From an uncultured Oscillospiraceae bacterium (GTDB lineage: Bacteria; Bacillota; Clostridia; Oscillospirales; Oscillospiraceae), in NCBI GenBank assembly GCA_934569425.1, contig CAKTKM010000012.1, positions 1 through 21,347 on the forward strand: a DNA stretch of 21,347 nucleotides, written 5' to 3'. The translations under genes and the position numbers were made by a program. Shown here piece after piece: positions 1 through 7,563 of the stretch. The notes beneath the pieces are model-generated. The model was not told the origin of the DNA. It saw only the letters and a program-made list of their open reading frames with translations, and ran no database searches. The first letter of the stretch is position 1. Every line of letters starts with the position of its first letter.

Positions 1-2
1 TT

Positions 3-347
3 ATACTGGCGGTGGTGGGCAGTCCTGTGTGGGTGCCGCTGCTGCTGGCGTGCATGGCCGTCGTGCTGGCGCTGTTCGTGTCCATCTGGGCGCTGGGCTT
101 TGCGGCGGTGGCTGTAGTAGTGGGACTGGCCGTTGCGGTGGTTGCCGCGCCGGTGATCGCCATTCGCGCCGCCGTACTGACGGTGCCGCTGGGACTGCTG
201 CTGCTGGGCGCGGGACTGGTGCTGCTGGGGCTGTGCGTGCTGGGCGGACTGATGGCGGTGGAGCTGTGCAAGCTGCTGTGGCAGCTGACGGTGTGGCTTG
301 CCCATAAGATCAAGAGTCTGTTTATCCGGAAGGAGGAAAATGTATGA
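3..347 (+). CDS. DUF1700/HAAS-type membrane protein, C-terminal part (5' end outside window)
   Basis: The reading frame is open to the left edge, so only the last ~114 residues are visible. They are almost wholly hydrophobic: about three to four membrane segments rich in Leu, Val, Ala and Gly, followed by a short basic cytoplasmic tail ending KSLFIRKEENV. The stop codon overlaps the ATG of the next gene (ATGA), so the two are translationally coupled. In Firmicutes, a PadR regulator, a DUF1700 (HAAS) membrane protein and a DUF4097 protein commonly form one operon. The downstream DUF4097 gene makes DUF1700 the best identification. The soluble N-terminal HAAS helices, which would prove it, lie outside the window. 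A GTG at 12 is an internal codon rather than a convincing start, as no ribosome site is visible. The molecular role is unknown; such proteins are thought to act in envelope-linked signalling. Confidence 0.6.
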   Translation: MLAVVGSPVWVPLLLACMAVVLALFVSIWALGFAAVAVVVGLAVAVVAAPVIAIRAAVLTVPLGLLLLGAGLVLLGLCVLGGLMAVELCKLLWQLTVWLAHKIKSLFIRKEENV

Positions 348-1255
348 AACGATCGGTCAAGATCACCCTGATCGTGGCGGCGTCGCTGGTAGGGCTGGGA
401 CTGTGCCTGTCCGCAGTGGGCTTTCTCATGGGCGGACGGCTCAGCGACCTGCGGAATATGCGCTTTGATCCCGCCACGGGACAGTGGGAGCAGCATTCGA
501 CGCCGGAGCCCACGGAGACTCCGTATACCGGCAGCAGCTATACCCTGCCGGAGGGGACGGAGATCACCACCCTGAACATCGACTGGATCACCGGCGACGT
601 GACGGTGCGCGTGACCGATAACGAGGTTGTCACGGTGGAGGAATCAATCGGCCGTAGCGGCGGCATTGCCCACCCCATGACGGTGGCAAGCGACAATGGC
701 ACGCTGCAGATCCGCTATGCCGAGCGGGAATTTCTGGGCTTGACCGATCTGCCGGAAAAGGAACTGACGGTGTGCCTGCCCCGCACGGTAGCGGAGCATC
801 TGACGGAGGTACGGTTCAACAGTGTGTCCGCCGATTTTGAGACGGATGCCCTGACGGTGGGGAGCAGCTTTCTCTTTGACAGTACCTCCGGCGACCTGAA
901 GACGGGGCGCATCACGGCGGACGGCGCTGATGCGGAGTTGAACACCGTGTCCGGAGAGATCCAGCTGGACGGAAGCTTCCGGCAGGTGACCGGCGGCAGC
1001 ACCAGCGGCGAGTACGAGCTGACTCTGCGGCGCTGCCCCGAAAAGATCGACCTGAGCACGGTCAGCGGCAAGGTGGAGCTGGAGCTGCCCCGCAGCGCGG
1101 CCTTCACGCTGCGGTACAGCACCGTGTCCGGAGAGCTGGAGAGCGATTTCACCATGAAGCGGGACGGCAAGCGTTACATCTGCGGCGATGGCGGCGGATG
1201 TGAGATCACCGTCAGCACCACCAGCGGTGACTTGAAGGCGGAACCCATCGACTGA
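344..1255 (+). CDS. DUF4097 (LiaG-like) beta-strand repeat membrane-anchored protein
   Basis: 303 residues. A single N-terminal membrane anchor at about residues 7-30 is followed by a Pro/Thr/Glu-rich linker and an extracytoplasmic domain. From about residue 155 the protein carries regularly spaced S/T-x-S-G turns (STSGD, TVSGE, STSGE, TVSGK, TVSGE, TTSGD), each followed by alternating hydrophobic residues. This is the signature of the DUF4097 beta-helix-like repeat. The start ATG lies inside the stop of the upstream gene and is preceded by GGAGG (331-335), so the start is secure. The family includes LiaG-like proteins near cell-envelope stress systems, but the biochemical function is unknown. 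A strong hairpin terminator follows directly, so this is the last gene of its operon. A role in envelope sensing is inference from family and context only. Confidence 0.82.
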   Translation: MKRSVKITLIVAASLVGLGLCLSAVGFLMGGRLSDLRNMRFDPATGQWEQHSTPEPTETPYTGSSYTLPEGTEITTLNIDWITGDVTVRVTDNEVVTVEESIGRSGGIAHPMTVASDNGTLQIRYAEREFLGLTDLPEKELTVCLPRTVAEHLTEVRFNSVSADFETDALTVGSSFLFDSTSGDLKTGRITADGADAELNTVSGEIQLDGSFRQVTGGSTSGEYELTLRRCPEKIDLSTVSGKVELELPRSAAFTLRYSTVSGELESDFTMKRDGKRYICGDGGGCEITVSTTSGDLKAEPID

Positions 1256-1295
1256 AAAAGAACTGCCCTGCGGCTGTTGCCGCAGGGCAGTTTTG
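1256..1295. terminator. Bidirectional rho-independent terminator between DUF4097 gene and putP
   Basis: The inverted repeat has arms 1261-1273 (AACTGCCCTGCGG) and 1280-1292, extendable by one C-G pair to leave a TGTT loop. A T-run follows on the plus strand (1291-1294), and an A-run precedes it (1255-1259) that reads as T on the minus strand. It sits between two convergent genes and can serve both. Confidence 0.9.
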
Positions 1296-1305
1296 GAGTC
1301 GGACA

Positions 1306-2850
1306 TTATTTTTTGCAGTCGGCCTTGACCTTGTCGAAGGTGGCCACGGTGTCGGCATCGGGCGCCTTGGTCAGCAGGGACACCACCACGATGAACACCA
1401 GCGCCACGATGAAGGCGGGCAGCAGCTCGTAGATGCCCCACGCGCCGCCCATGGGCTTCACCAGATACTTCCAGATGAACACCATGGCGCCGCCGGAGAT
1501 CATACCGGCCAGCACGCCCCACTTGGTCGTGCGCTTCCAGAACAGCGCCGTCAGCATGGCAGGCGCGAAGGTGGCGCCGAAGCCCGCCCACGCGAAGGAC
1601 ACGATGGTGAACACGGAGCTGTTGGGGTCGCGGGCAAGGAACACGGCGATGACGGACACGGCGATGACCGTGGCGCGCGCCACCCACATGGTAGCCTTGC
1701 CGGACATCTTTACGCCGAGAACCTGCTTCGCCAGATCCTCCGAGACGCTGGAGGAGGCGGCCAGCAGCTGGCTGTCCGCCGTGGACATGGTGGAGGCCAG
1801 AATACCGGCGATGATGAGGCCGGCGGCCAGCGCCGCCAGCACACCGTGGGTGCTGAGCAGGTTGGCGATCTTGACGATAACGGCCTCGGCGGCGCTGGAG
1901 GAGCCGAAGGTCTCGATCTCGCCCACGCGGGACATGGCCAGACCCACAACGCCGATGGTGACGGCAACGGTCATGGAGATGACCACCCAGATGCTGCCGA
2001 TGCGGCGGGAGATCTTGATCTTATTGGCGTCGCTGATGCCCATGAACCGCAGCAGGATATGGGGCATACCGAAATAGCCCAGACCCCACGCCAGCATGGA
2101 CAGGGACTTGATGAAGCCGTAGTCGGTGACCTCGCCGGTGGAGATGTCGGTCATCTGGGTCAGGCTCAGATAGCCGGGGATGGAGTGGGCGTTCTCGGTG
2201 ACGGCGTTCCAGCCGCCGGCCACCTCAATGCCGAAGCCCAGCACCACGATCAGGGCGATGGTCATGACGATGCTCTGGATCAGGTCGGTGGTGGACACGG
2301 CAAGGAAGCCGCCCATGATGGTGTAAAGGATCACCACCGCCGCGCCGATTAGCATGGAGGCCATGTAATCAAAGCCGAACAGGCTGTTGAACAGCTTGCC
2401 GATGGCGGCAAAGCCGGAGGCGGTGTAGGGGATGAAGAAAATGAGAATGATGAGGGCGGAAATGCCCAGCAGTACCTTCGTGTCGTCCTTGAAGCGCTTG
2501 GAAAAGAACTCCGGTACGGTGATGGCGTTGATCTCGGCGGAGTAGATCCGCAGCCGCTTGGCCACCAGCAGGAAGTTCAGATAGGTACCCAGTGCCAGAC
2601 CGATGGCCGTCCATGCCGCGTCGGCGATGCCGGTGAAATAGGCCACGCCGGGCAGACCCATCAGCAGCCAGGAGCTCATGTCGCTGGCCTCGGCGCTCAT
2701 GGCGGTGACCACGGGACCCAGCTTGCGGCCGCCCAGATAGAAGCTGTCGGCGCCGCCCTTACTGGCGCGGGAGTAGGCCACGCCGACGAACACCATGGCG
2801 ATCAGATATACCGCGATGGCGATGATGATGCAGATTTGCGCAGTTGTCAT
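1306..2850 (-). CDS. putP: Sodium/proline symporter PutP-type (SSS family)
   Basis: 514 residues, close to the usual ~500 of PutP, with about 13 hydrophobic segments. Residues 52-68 (SAEASDMSSWLLMGLPG) match the PutP signature of TM2, with Asp57 corresponding to the Asp55 that E. coli PutP needs for Na+ binding. The later STADSQLLAASSSVSEDL segment is the conserved TM8 region carrying Ser/Thr Na+ ligands. The predicted role is Na+-coupled uptake of L-proline across the cytoplasmic membrane; a related solute such as another amino or organic acid is possible within the SSS family. The start is supported by an AGAGAGG site 11-12 bases upstream. The promoter lies at 2883-2911 and a perfect palindrome lies just upstream of it. 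The TetR gene is the next gene upstream on the same strand. No proline-degradation enzymes are in the window. Confidence 0.85.
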   Translation of the reverse strand: MTTAQICIIIAIAVYLIAMVFVGVAYSRASKGGADSFYLGGRKLGPVVTAMSAEASDMSSWLLMGLPGVAYFTGIADAAWTAIGLALGTYLNFLLVAKRLRIYSAEINAITVPEFFSKRFKDDTKVLLGISALIILIFFIPYTASGFAAIGKLFNSLFGFDYMASMLIGAAVVILYTIMGGFLAVSTTDLIQSIVMTIALIVVLGFGIEVAGGWNAVTENAHSIPGYLSLTQMTDISTGEVTDYGFIKSLSMLAWGLGYFGMPHILLRFMGISDANKIKISRRIGSIWVVISMTVAVTIGVVGLAMSRVGEIETFGSSSAAEAVIVKIANLLSTHGVLAALAAGLIIAGILASTMSTADSQLLAASSSVSEDLAKQVLGVKMSGKATMWVARATVIAVSVIAVFLARDPNSSVFTIVSFAWAGFGATFAPAMLTALFWKRTTKWGVLAGMISGGAMVFIWKYLVKPMGGAWGIYELLPAFIVALVFIVVVSLLTKAPDADTVATFDKVKADCKK

Positions 2851-2882
2851 ATTTTGGAACCTCTCTTTCGTCTAACGTTGGT

Positions 2883-2911
2883 ACTATACCACACTCTTTT
2901 ATAGACGTAAA
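2883..2911 (-). promoter_or_regulatory. Predicted promoter of putP
   Basis: On the minus strand, -35 TTTACG (2906-2911), a 17-base spacer and -10 TATAGT (2883-2888) lie about 33 bases before the ATG. This matches sigma-A promoters (4/6 and 5/6). It is adjacent to the palindrome at 2917-2948. Confidence 0.6.
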
Positions 2912-2916
2912 TACAG

Positions 2917-2948
2917 AACGGAGTATAGAATACATTCTATACTCCGTT
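2917..2948. promoter_or_regulatory. Perfect 15+2+15 bp palindrome, candidate TetR operator upstream of putP
   Basis: The left arm AACGGAGTATAGAAT (2917-2931) and right arm ATTCTATACTCCGTT (2934-2948) are exact reverse complements around a two-base centre. The repeat ends five bases upstream of the putP -35 element. Its size and symmetry suit a TetR-family dimer or pair of dimers, and a tetR gene lies directly upstream. Neither strand has a good T-run after it, so a terminator is less likely. Position just upstream of -35 could mean activation or repression; the link to this TetR is inference. Confidence 0.65.
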
Positions 2949-3034
2949 CAAATAAAAACGACATATAATGGCTTTAGTAAAAGGAAAATAATATAGACGA
3001 TTTGTGAATCGGACAAAAGACGAAAAAATAAATT

Positions 3035-3625
3035 TTAATTTTTCCGTCGATAATTCTCCAAAAATGTCGGCATGGTGCGGTCGGCATAACGTGCCAGCGA
3101 GTAGCCGCCATCGGCCAGACACCAGTCGTACATCAGCCCGTGCTCCAGCATGGCGTAGTCGTTGACGATCTCATTGGCGGTCAGATCTCCCCGCAGCTCC
3201 TGCCGTTCCAGCCCCTGACGGATCACCTGATGCAGCAGCTTGAAATAGGTGCGGTCGCGGCTGAGCATGTGCTTTTCGCCCTTGGTGGTCAGCTGGGTGG
3301 AAAACAGCCGCGCCAGCAGCTCGACCGATACCGTATTGTCGATCATGGTGAACAGCTCGTGGTTCATATAGAGCAGCTTGTCCACCGCGTGCATGTCGGG
3401 ATCCATCTCCTGCCGCAGTTCTTCATACTTTTCGTCGAAGATCATGGACAGGGAACCCAGCAGCGCGTCCTTGCCCTCAAAATAGTGGTAAAAGCTGCCC
3501 TTGGAGGTCTCGGATTCAAAGATGATGTCCTCCACGGTGGTGTTGTCGTAGCCCTGTTCATAAAAGAGCTTCCACGCGGCGGAGACGATCCGTCCCTTGG
3601 TGTTGCGTCCGGATTTACGGGGCAT
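3035..3625 (-). CDS. TetR/AcrR family transcriptional regulator
   Basis: 196 residues, typical for the family. The N-terminal helix-turn-helix covers about residues 11-57, with the hallmark TTVEDIIFESETSKGSFYHYF pattern in two parts: TVEDI helix, then SKGSFYHYF recognition region and the following GKDALL. The C-terminal ligand-binding half is divergent, as is normal, and does not reveal the ligand. The start ATG overlaps the 3' end of the flippase gene by 11 bases, so it is probably co-transcribed with it. The GAGGAGG-like site is inside the flippase coding sequence. Downstream lie the 32-bp palindrome and putP, which makes putP a plausible target. Whether the flippase is also regulated by it is not shown: no copy of the palindrome is present upstream of that gene. 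Confidence 0.88.
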   Translation of the reverse strand: MPRKSGRNTKGRIVSAAWKLFYEQGYDNTTVEDIIFESETSKGSFYHYFEGKDALLGSLSMIFDEKYEELRQEMDPDMHAVDKLLYMNHELFTMIDNTVSVELLARLFSTQLTTKGEKHMLSRDRTYFKLLHQVIRQGLERQELRGDLTANEIVNDYAMLEHGLMYDWCLADGGYSLARYADRTMPTFLENYRRKN

Positions 3626-5156
3626 GGCGGTTTCCTCCTCTTTGTTTTCCCGTCAGCCGCCGCAGCGGCCCGGTGATCAGACTGCGCTCATAGCGGTTCA
3701 GGCCGAACAGCCACACCGATACGGCATATATCGCCACAAAGGCACAGCCGGGGGGGATCAGCTCCCAATAGCTTGTGGGGTGGACGAAAACAGCCAGCAG
3801 TACCGCCGCCGCCGCAGGCAGCAGCATGGAGGGGAGCAGGTGGAAGATGTGCCGCCAGAAGGCGGGAATATCCAGCCCGATGCGGCGGTAGTAGTACCAG
3901 TTCATCAAAAACACGTTGCCCACAAGGGTAGCAATGGCGGTGCCGATGGCGGCGCCCAATCCCTGCCATTGGATACACAGGGGAATGGAGATCAGAATGT
4001 TGCCCACCAGCACGCCCAGATAGGTCAGCGAGCGGAACTTGTGCATATTTTTCGCCCGCTGGATCTCGATGCCCACCGTCTGCACGTTGGTCCACAGACA
4101 GGCAAAAAACAGCAGCAGCGCCGTCCAATAGTCCACGCGGAACTGCTCGCCGCCGCCCCACAGCACCACAAAGGACTGGCCGATGGCCACGAAGCCCAGA
4201 AAGATGCAGGACAGCAGGACGAACTGCAGGCGGCCGACCTTGGTGAACAGGGCGTCCAGCCTGCGCATGGAAGCGCCCTCCGCCACCAGACGGTGTACCC
4301 GGGGAGTCATCACGTTAGAGATGGCGTTGCCGAACAGCAGGAAGTAGTTGTTCAGCTGCGCGGCGATGGTGTAAACAGTGACGGCGGCGGAGCCGTGGAA
4401 CCATGTCAGCAGCTGCCGGTCAATGGACCAGTTCACGTTGTCCACCACGATGCCGATGAAGACATACACCGTAAAGCCGAACATCTCCCGCATCAGCTTG
4501 AAGTCATAGCGGCGGAAGGAAAAGCGCATCCGCAGCCTTGTCAGGCAGTAGCCGATGTTGAGAAAGCCGCTGAGAACGGTGAAGATCAGGGACACGATGG
4601 TCAGCGCCACGCTGCGGTAGCCGATCAGCAGCAGGGGGATCATGATGAGCGGATTCAGCACCTGCTTGCCCATGGCCACGATCTTCTGGAACAGATACCG
4701 CTCGTTGATGGTGACGTGGGATTCAAACACGCTGATGGGGAAGGTGAGTGCGGCGTTGACCGTCATGATCCGCAGCAGCTTTTCCGCCAGTGCGATCTCC
4801 TCCGCCGTCAGCTTCTTGCCGAAGATCACATCGCAGTAGGACAATCCGAAGCCGATGGCCAGCACCGCCGCTCCCAGAAAGAGATAGGTGATGAGGAACA
4901 TACCGTTAAGCTTGGCGCAGCCCCGTTTGTCACCGGCGGCGCGGAACCGGGAGTAGTAGCGGACATAGGCGCTGCCAAGGCCGAAGCTCAACAGGTTCAG
5001 ATAGGAGATGATGGGCAGCACGGCCTGATATACGCCGAATTCGCTGCTGCCCAGCCGCTCCAGCATAATGGGGGTATAGACAAGGGAGATGATGGTGCTC
5101 AAGCCCATGGAAACATAGGACAGCAGCGCTCCCGCCTTGATCTGGTTGATCTTCAT
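3615..5156 (-). CDS. Polysaccharide/lipid-linked oligosaccharide flippase-like protein (MOP superfamily, Wzx-like)
   Basis: 513 residues with about 14 hydrophobic segments, the size and topology of Wzx/RfbX-type flippases. The N-terminus (GALLSYVSMGLSTIISLVYTP followed by a LGSSEFGVYQ motif) is the classic start of the polysaccharide biosynthesis protein family. The predicted role is moving lipid-linked oligosaccharides across the cytoplasmic membrane for surface polysaccharide assembly. No glycosyltransferases or polymerase are adjacent, which is unusual for a Wzx, so the substrate is unclear. The start is backed by AAAGGAG (minus strand, about 8-10 bases upstream) and by a good promoter at 5189-5217. 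The gene overlaps the following tetR by 11 bases. Confidence 0.85.
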   Translation of the reverse strand: MKINQIKAGALLSYVSMGLSTIISLVYTPIMLERLGSSEFGVYQAVLPIISYLNLLSFGLGSAYVRYYSRFRAAGDKRGCAKLNGMFLITYLFLGAAVLAIGFGLSYCDVIFGKKLTAEEIALAEKLLRIMTVNAALTFPISVFESHVTINERYLFQKIVAMGKQVLNPLIMIPLLLIGYRSVALTIVSLIFTVLSGFLNIGYCLTRLRMRFSFRRYDFKLMREMFGFTVYVFIGIVVDNVNWSIDRQLLTWFHGSAAVTVYTIAAQLNNYFLLFGNAISNVMTPRVHRLVAEGASMRRLDALFTKVGRLQFVLLSCIFLGFVAIGQSFVVLWGGGEQFRVDYWTALLLFFACLWTNVQTVGIEIQRAKNMHKFRSLTYLGVLVGNILISIPLCIQWQGLGAAIGTAIATLVGNVFLMNWYYYRRIGLDIPAFWRHIFHLLPSMLLPAAAAVLLAVFVHPTSYWELIPPGCAFVAIYAVSVWLFGLNRYERSLITGPLRRLTGKQRGGNRHAP

Positions 5157-5188
5157 GTGGTGGCTCCTTTTGCACGATTCAACACATT

Positions 5189-5217
5189 ATTATACCCTGT
5201 TTTTGGCGGCATGTAAA
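5189..5217 (-). promoter_or_regulatory. Predicted promoter of flippase-tetR unit
   Basis: Minus strand -35 TTTACA (5212-5217), 17-base spacer and perfect -10 TATAAT (5189-5194), about 33 bases before the flippase ATG. Confidence 0.75.
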
Positions 5218-5282
5218 GGCAGACATTGGAAAAATGAGGGAAAAAAAGGGGAATTATGGGGGCATAAACGGGCGTTATCGGT

Positions 5283-5330
5283 ACAAAAACACCCGTTTTG
5301 GACGCAAGAAAAGCGTCCAAAACGGGTGTT
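5283..5330 (-). terminator. Rho-independent terminator of the isomerase gene
   Basis: An 18-bp perfect stem (5288-5305 with 5313-5330) with a seven-base loop is followed on the minus strand by TTTTTG. It begins about 17 bases after the stop codon of the isomerase gene and separates it from the flippase promoter. Confidence 0.92.
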
Positions 5331-5347
5331 GTCATCCGTCGGGAGGT

Positions 5348-6268
5348 TCAGATGACGAACTGCTCCAGATAGCGCTTGCTGAGGCGCAGGGAATTGAGAA
5401 CGGCCTGCTCGCTGCCCTCGAAAGCCTTGTCCTCCACCTCGATGCAGGTGAAGCTGTCGTAGCCGATGTCGGTGAGGGCGGAGACGAATCTGCCCCAGTC
5501 CACATCGCCCAGACCCGGCAGCTTGGGAGACATGAAGTCCAGCGGATAGGCCATGAGACCTACGCGCTCCAGCTTTTCGGGATAGAGCTTGATGTCCTTG
5601 TAGTGGACATGGAAGATCTTGTCCTTGAACTCATAGAGGGGCTTGATATAGTCGATCATCTGCCAGACAAAGTGGCTGGGATCGTAATTGATGCCCAGAT
5701 TTCTGCTGGGCAGGATGTCAAAGACCTTGTGCCAGATGGGGGGCGTGGTCATCAGGTTCTGGCCGCCGGGCCACTGGTCGGGACCGAAGAGCATGGGGCA
5801 GTTTTCAATGGCGATCTTCACGCCAAACTCCTCCGCCAGAGCGATGATGGGAGGCCAGACCTCCTTTACCAGCTCCAGATTCTCGTCCACCGTCTTGGTC
5901 TGGTCGCGGCCGATGAAGGTGGTGACCATGTTGACACCCAGCTTGGCGCTGGCACGGATGACGTTTTTCAGGTGCTCCACATTGGCGCGGCGCTTGGCAA
6001 GGTCGCCGTCCATGGTGTTGGGATAGAAGGCCAGCGCGGAGATCTCGACCTTGTGGGCAGCGGCGTAGTCCAGAACATGTCTGGCATAGGTGTCGTCCTG
6101 ACAGACCCGCTCCACGTCGATATGGCTGACGCCCGCGTAGCGGCGCTCCGCCTTGCCGGCAGGCCAGCAGGCCACCTCCACGCAGGCAAAGCCCATCTCA
6201 GAGACGGTGTCGATCATTTTTTCATAGTCATACTGCTCCAGAATGGCGGTAACGAGACCCAGTTTCAT
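5348..6268 (-). CDS. Sugar (phosphate) isomerase/epimerase, TIM-barrel xylose-isomerase-like family
   Basis: 306 residues, a typical single AP-endonuclease-2/xylose-isomerase-like barrel. The metal-binding and catalytic positions of the family are visible: Glu155 in IENC, Asp196 and His199 in YDPSH, His222 and Asp225 in FHVHYKD, and Glu277 in CIEVED. It probably interconverts a keto sugar or sugar derivative (isomerisation or epimerisation at the carbon next to the carbonyl) with a divalent metal. It is divergent from the lacI-type operon containing a Gfo/Idh/MocA dehydrogenase and a sugar ABC importer. E. coli YcjR and YcjS are a comparable isomerase/dehydrogenase pair acting on 3-keto glucosides, but the specific substrate here is unknown. 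Ribosome site GAAAGGAG lies upstream of the ATG. A dedicated terminator follows. Confidence 0.83.
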   Translation of the reverse strand: MKLGLVTAILEQYDYEKMIDTVSEMGFACVEVACWPAGKAERRYAGVSHIDVERVCQDDTYARHVLDYAAAHKVEISALAFYPNTMDGDLAKRRANVEHLKNVIRASAKLGVNMVTTFIGRDQTKTVDENLELVKEVWPPIIALAEEFGVKIAIENCPMLFGPDQWPGGQNLMTTPPIWHKVFDILPSRNLGINYDPSHFVWQMIDYIKPLYEFKDKIFHVHYKDIKLYPEKLERVGLMAYPLDFMSPKLPGLGDVDWGRFVSALTDIGYDSFTCIEVEDKAFEGSEQAVLNSLRLSKRYLEQFVI

Positions 6269-6309
6269 GGTGATATGCTCCTTTCACAAGCCGGTATTTT
6301 ATCATCAAT

Positions 6310-6338
6310 AAAGTAAACATAATCCGCCGCTTTGTCAA
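6310..6338 (-). promoter_or_regulatory. Possible promoter of isomerase gene
   Basis: Minus strand perfect -35 TTGACA (6333-6338), 17-base spacer and weak -10 TACTTT (6310-6315), about 41 bases before the ATG. The weak -10 suggests low basal activity or need for activation. Confidence 0.45.
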
Positions 6339-6440
6339 GTGTGAAAGAGGCGGGGCGTATCAGGATTGTGCAAAGCGCCAGAAACGGATCGGTTCTTATT
6401 GGCGAAAGAGCTGAATTTTTTGTGGATTTCTCCGGATTCC

Positions 6441-6470
6441 TTGACAGAAAGCGGTTCGGGCTGGTATGAT
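6441..6470 (+). promoter_or_regulatory. Predicted promoter of lacI-type operon
   Basis: -35 TTGACA (6441-6446, perfect), 18-base spacer, -10 TATGAT (6465-6470). The expected transcription start falls just before the palindrome at 6481-6502. Confidence 0.7.
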
Positions 6471-6480
6471 AAACATGTAA

Positions 6481-6502
6481 AAAATGTAATGGATTACATT
6501 TT
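6481..6502. promoter_or_regulatory. LacI-family operator palindrome
   Basis: Arms AAAATGTAAT (6481-6490) and ATTACATTTT (6493-6502) are exact reverse complements around GG. The core TGTAATGGATTACA resembles the LacI/GalR-family pattern TGTAA-N-CG-N-TTACA except for the central dinucleotide. It lies right after the predicted start of transcription, so binding would block the operon, implying autoregulation by the LacI-type protein encoded next. Confidence 0.75.
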
Positions 6503-6529
6503 CGAGTCAGGAAACGGAGGGCCTGCGCT

Positions 6530-7537
6530 TTGACCATCGGTGAGGTAGCGAGATATGCGGGGGTTTCCGTGGCAACGGTGTCGCGGGTACTGAACAACAG
6601 CGAGTCGGTGAAGCCGGCCACCGCCCAGCGGGTGATGGCGGCCATACGGGAGCTGGATTATATCCCCAATCAGTCCGCCCGCAACCTGCGCCGCAGCGAG
6701 AGCCGCGTGATCCTGACGCTGGCGCCCAACTTTTCCAATCCCTATTATTCCCGGATTCTGGCGGGGATCGGCGATTTGGCGCACGACTGCGCCTACAGCG
6801 TGCTGATCTGCAATACCGGCGGACTGGCGGAGAATGAGGAACGGTTTTTGAAGATGCTGGACGCCCACCGGGCGGACGGCGCCATCTTTCTGGGATGCCG
6901 GAGGCACAGCGCCTGCCTGCGGGAGTATGCCCAGCGCTACCCCATTGTCCAGTGCTGCGAGTATGTGGCGAAGCTGGAGCAGCCCACAGTGTCCATCGAC
7001 AACTATACCGCCGCCGTAGAGACGGTGCAGTACCTGATCGGAAAGGGTCACCGGCGGATAGCGCTTTTGGGCGCGGATAATGATTTCATCTCCACCCAGC
7101 AGCGGCGGCAGGGCTACCGCGACGCGCTGACGGCGGCGGGGCTGCCCTGCGGCGAGGAGCTGACGGCACTGGCGGACGCGGAGTATTCGTTTGCATCCGG
7201 CCTTGCGGCGGCGGAGAAGCTGCTGACGGCGGAGCCGCGGCCTACGGCGGTGTTCTGCATGTCGGACATTCTGGCGCTGAGCGTGATCTCCCGGGCGCAC
7301 GATATGGGACTGCGGGTTCCGGAGGATCTGTCGGTGACAGGGTTTGACGATGTGGACTATACCACCATGTTCCATCCCCATCTGACCACGGTGGCACAGC
7401 CCTGCTATGAGATGGGACAGGTCAGTTTGCAGATACTGCTGCGTATGCTGGGCGGCGAAGAAGTTCCCCGTACCCATACGTTTCTGCCCCATAAGCTCGT
7501 GATACGCGAGTCGGCGGGGGAGAGCAGAGAAGGATAA
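6530..7537 (+). CDS. LacI/GalR family transcriptional regulator (TTG start)
   Basis: 335 residues, normal for the family. Residues 1-22 are the LacI helix-turn-helix (TIGEVARYAGVSVATVSRVLN), followed by a hinge helix around 47-55 (NQSARNLRR) and a periplasmic-binding-protein-like sugar-sensing domain from about residue 58, ending with the conserved TTVAQP and QILLRML segments. The start is a TTG: GGAGGG sits 8 bases upstream, and any later ATG would remove the DNA-binding domain. It heads an operon with the oxidoreductase and ABC importer genes and is divergent from the isomerase gene. The likely role is sugar-responsive repression of the locus, with the operator at 6481-6502. The effector is unknown. 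Confidence 0.9.
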   Translation: MTIGEVARYAGVSVATVSRVLNNSESVKPATAQRVMAAIRELDYIPNQSARNLRRSESRVILTLAPNFSNPYYSRILAGIGDLAHDCAYSVLICNTGGLAENEERFLKMLDAHRADGAIFLGCRRHSACLREYAQRYPIVQCCEYVAKLEQPTVSIDNYTAAVETVQYLIGKGHRRIALLGADNDFISTQQRRQGYRDALTAAGLPCGEELTALADAEYSFASGLAAAEKLLTAEPRPTAVFCMSDILALSVISRAHDMGLRVPEDLSVTGFDDVDYTTMFHPHLTTVAQPCYEMGQVSLQILLRMLGGEEVPRTHTFLPHKLVIRESAGESREG

Positions 7538-7563
7538 TATTACCAAAAAGGAGCGATTGCAAC

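Noticed and set aside
644..1687. Minus-strand open frame spanning the DUF4097 gene and the putP 3' end
   Set aside because: It crosses the bidirectional terminator at 1256-1295 and overlaps two recognisable genes; composition is that of a complement frame.
3597..5216. Long plus-strand open frame (about 540 codons) opposite the tetR and flippase genes
   Set aside because: It is antisense to two clear genes, is full of Gln/His/Asp/Gly as expected from a GC-rich complement, shows no domain, and has no ribosome site.
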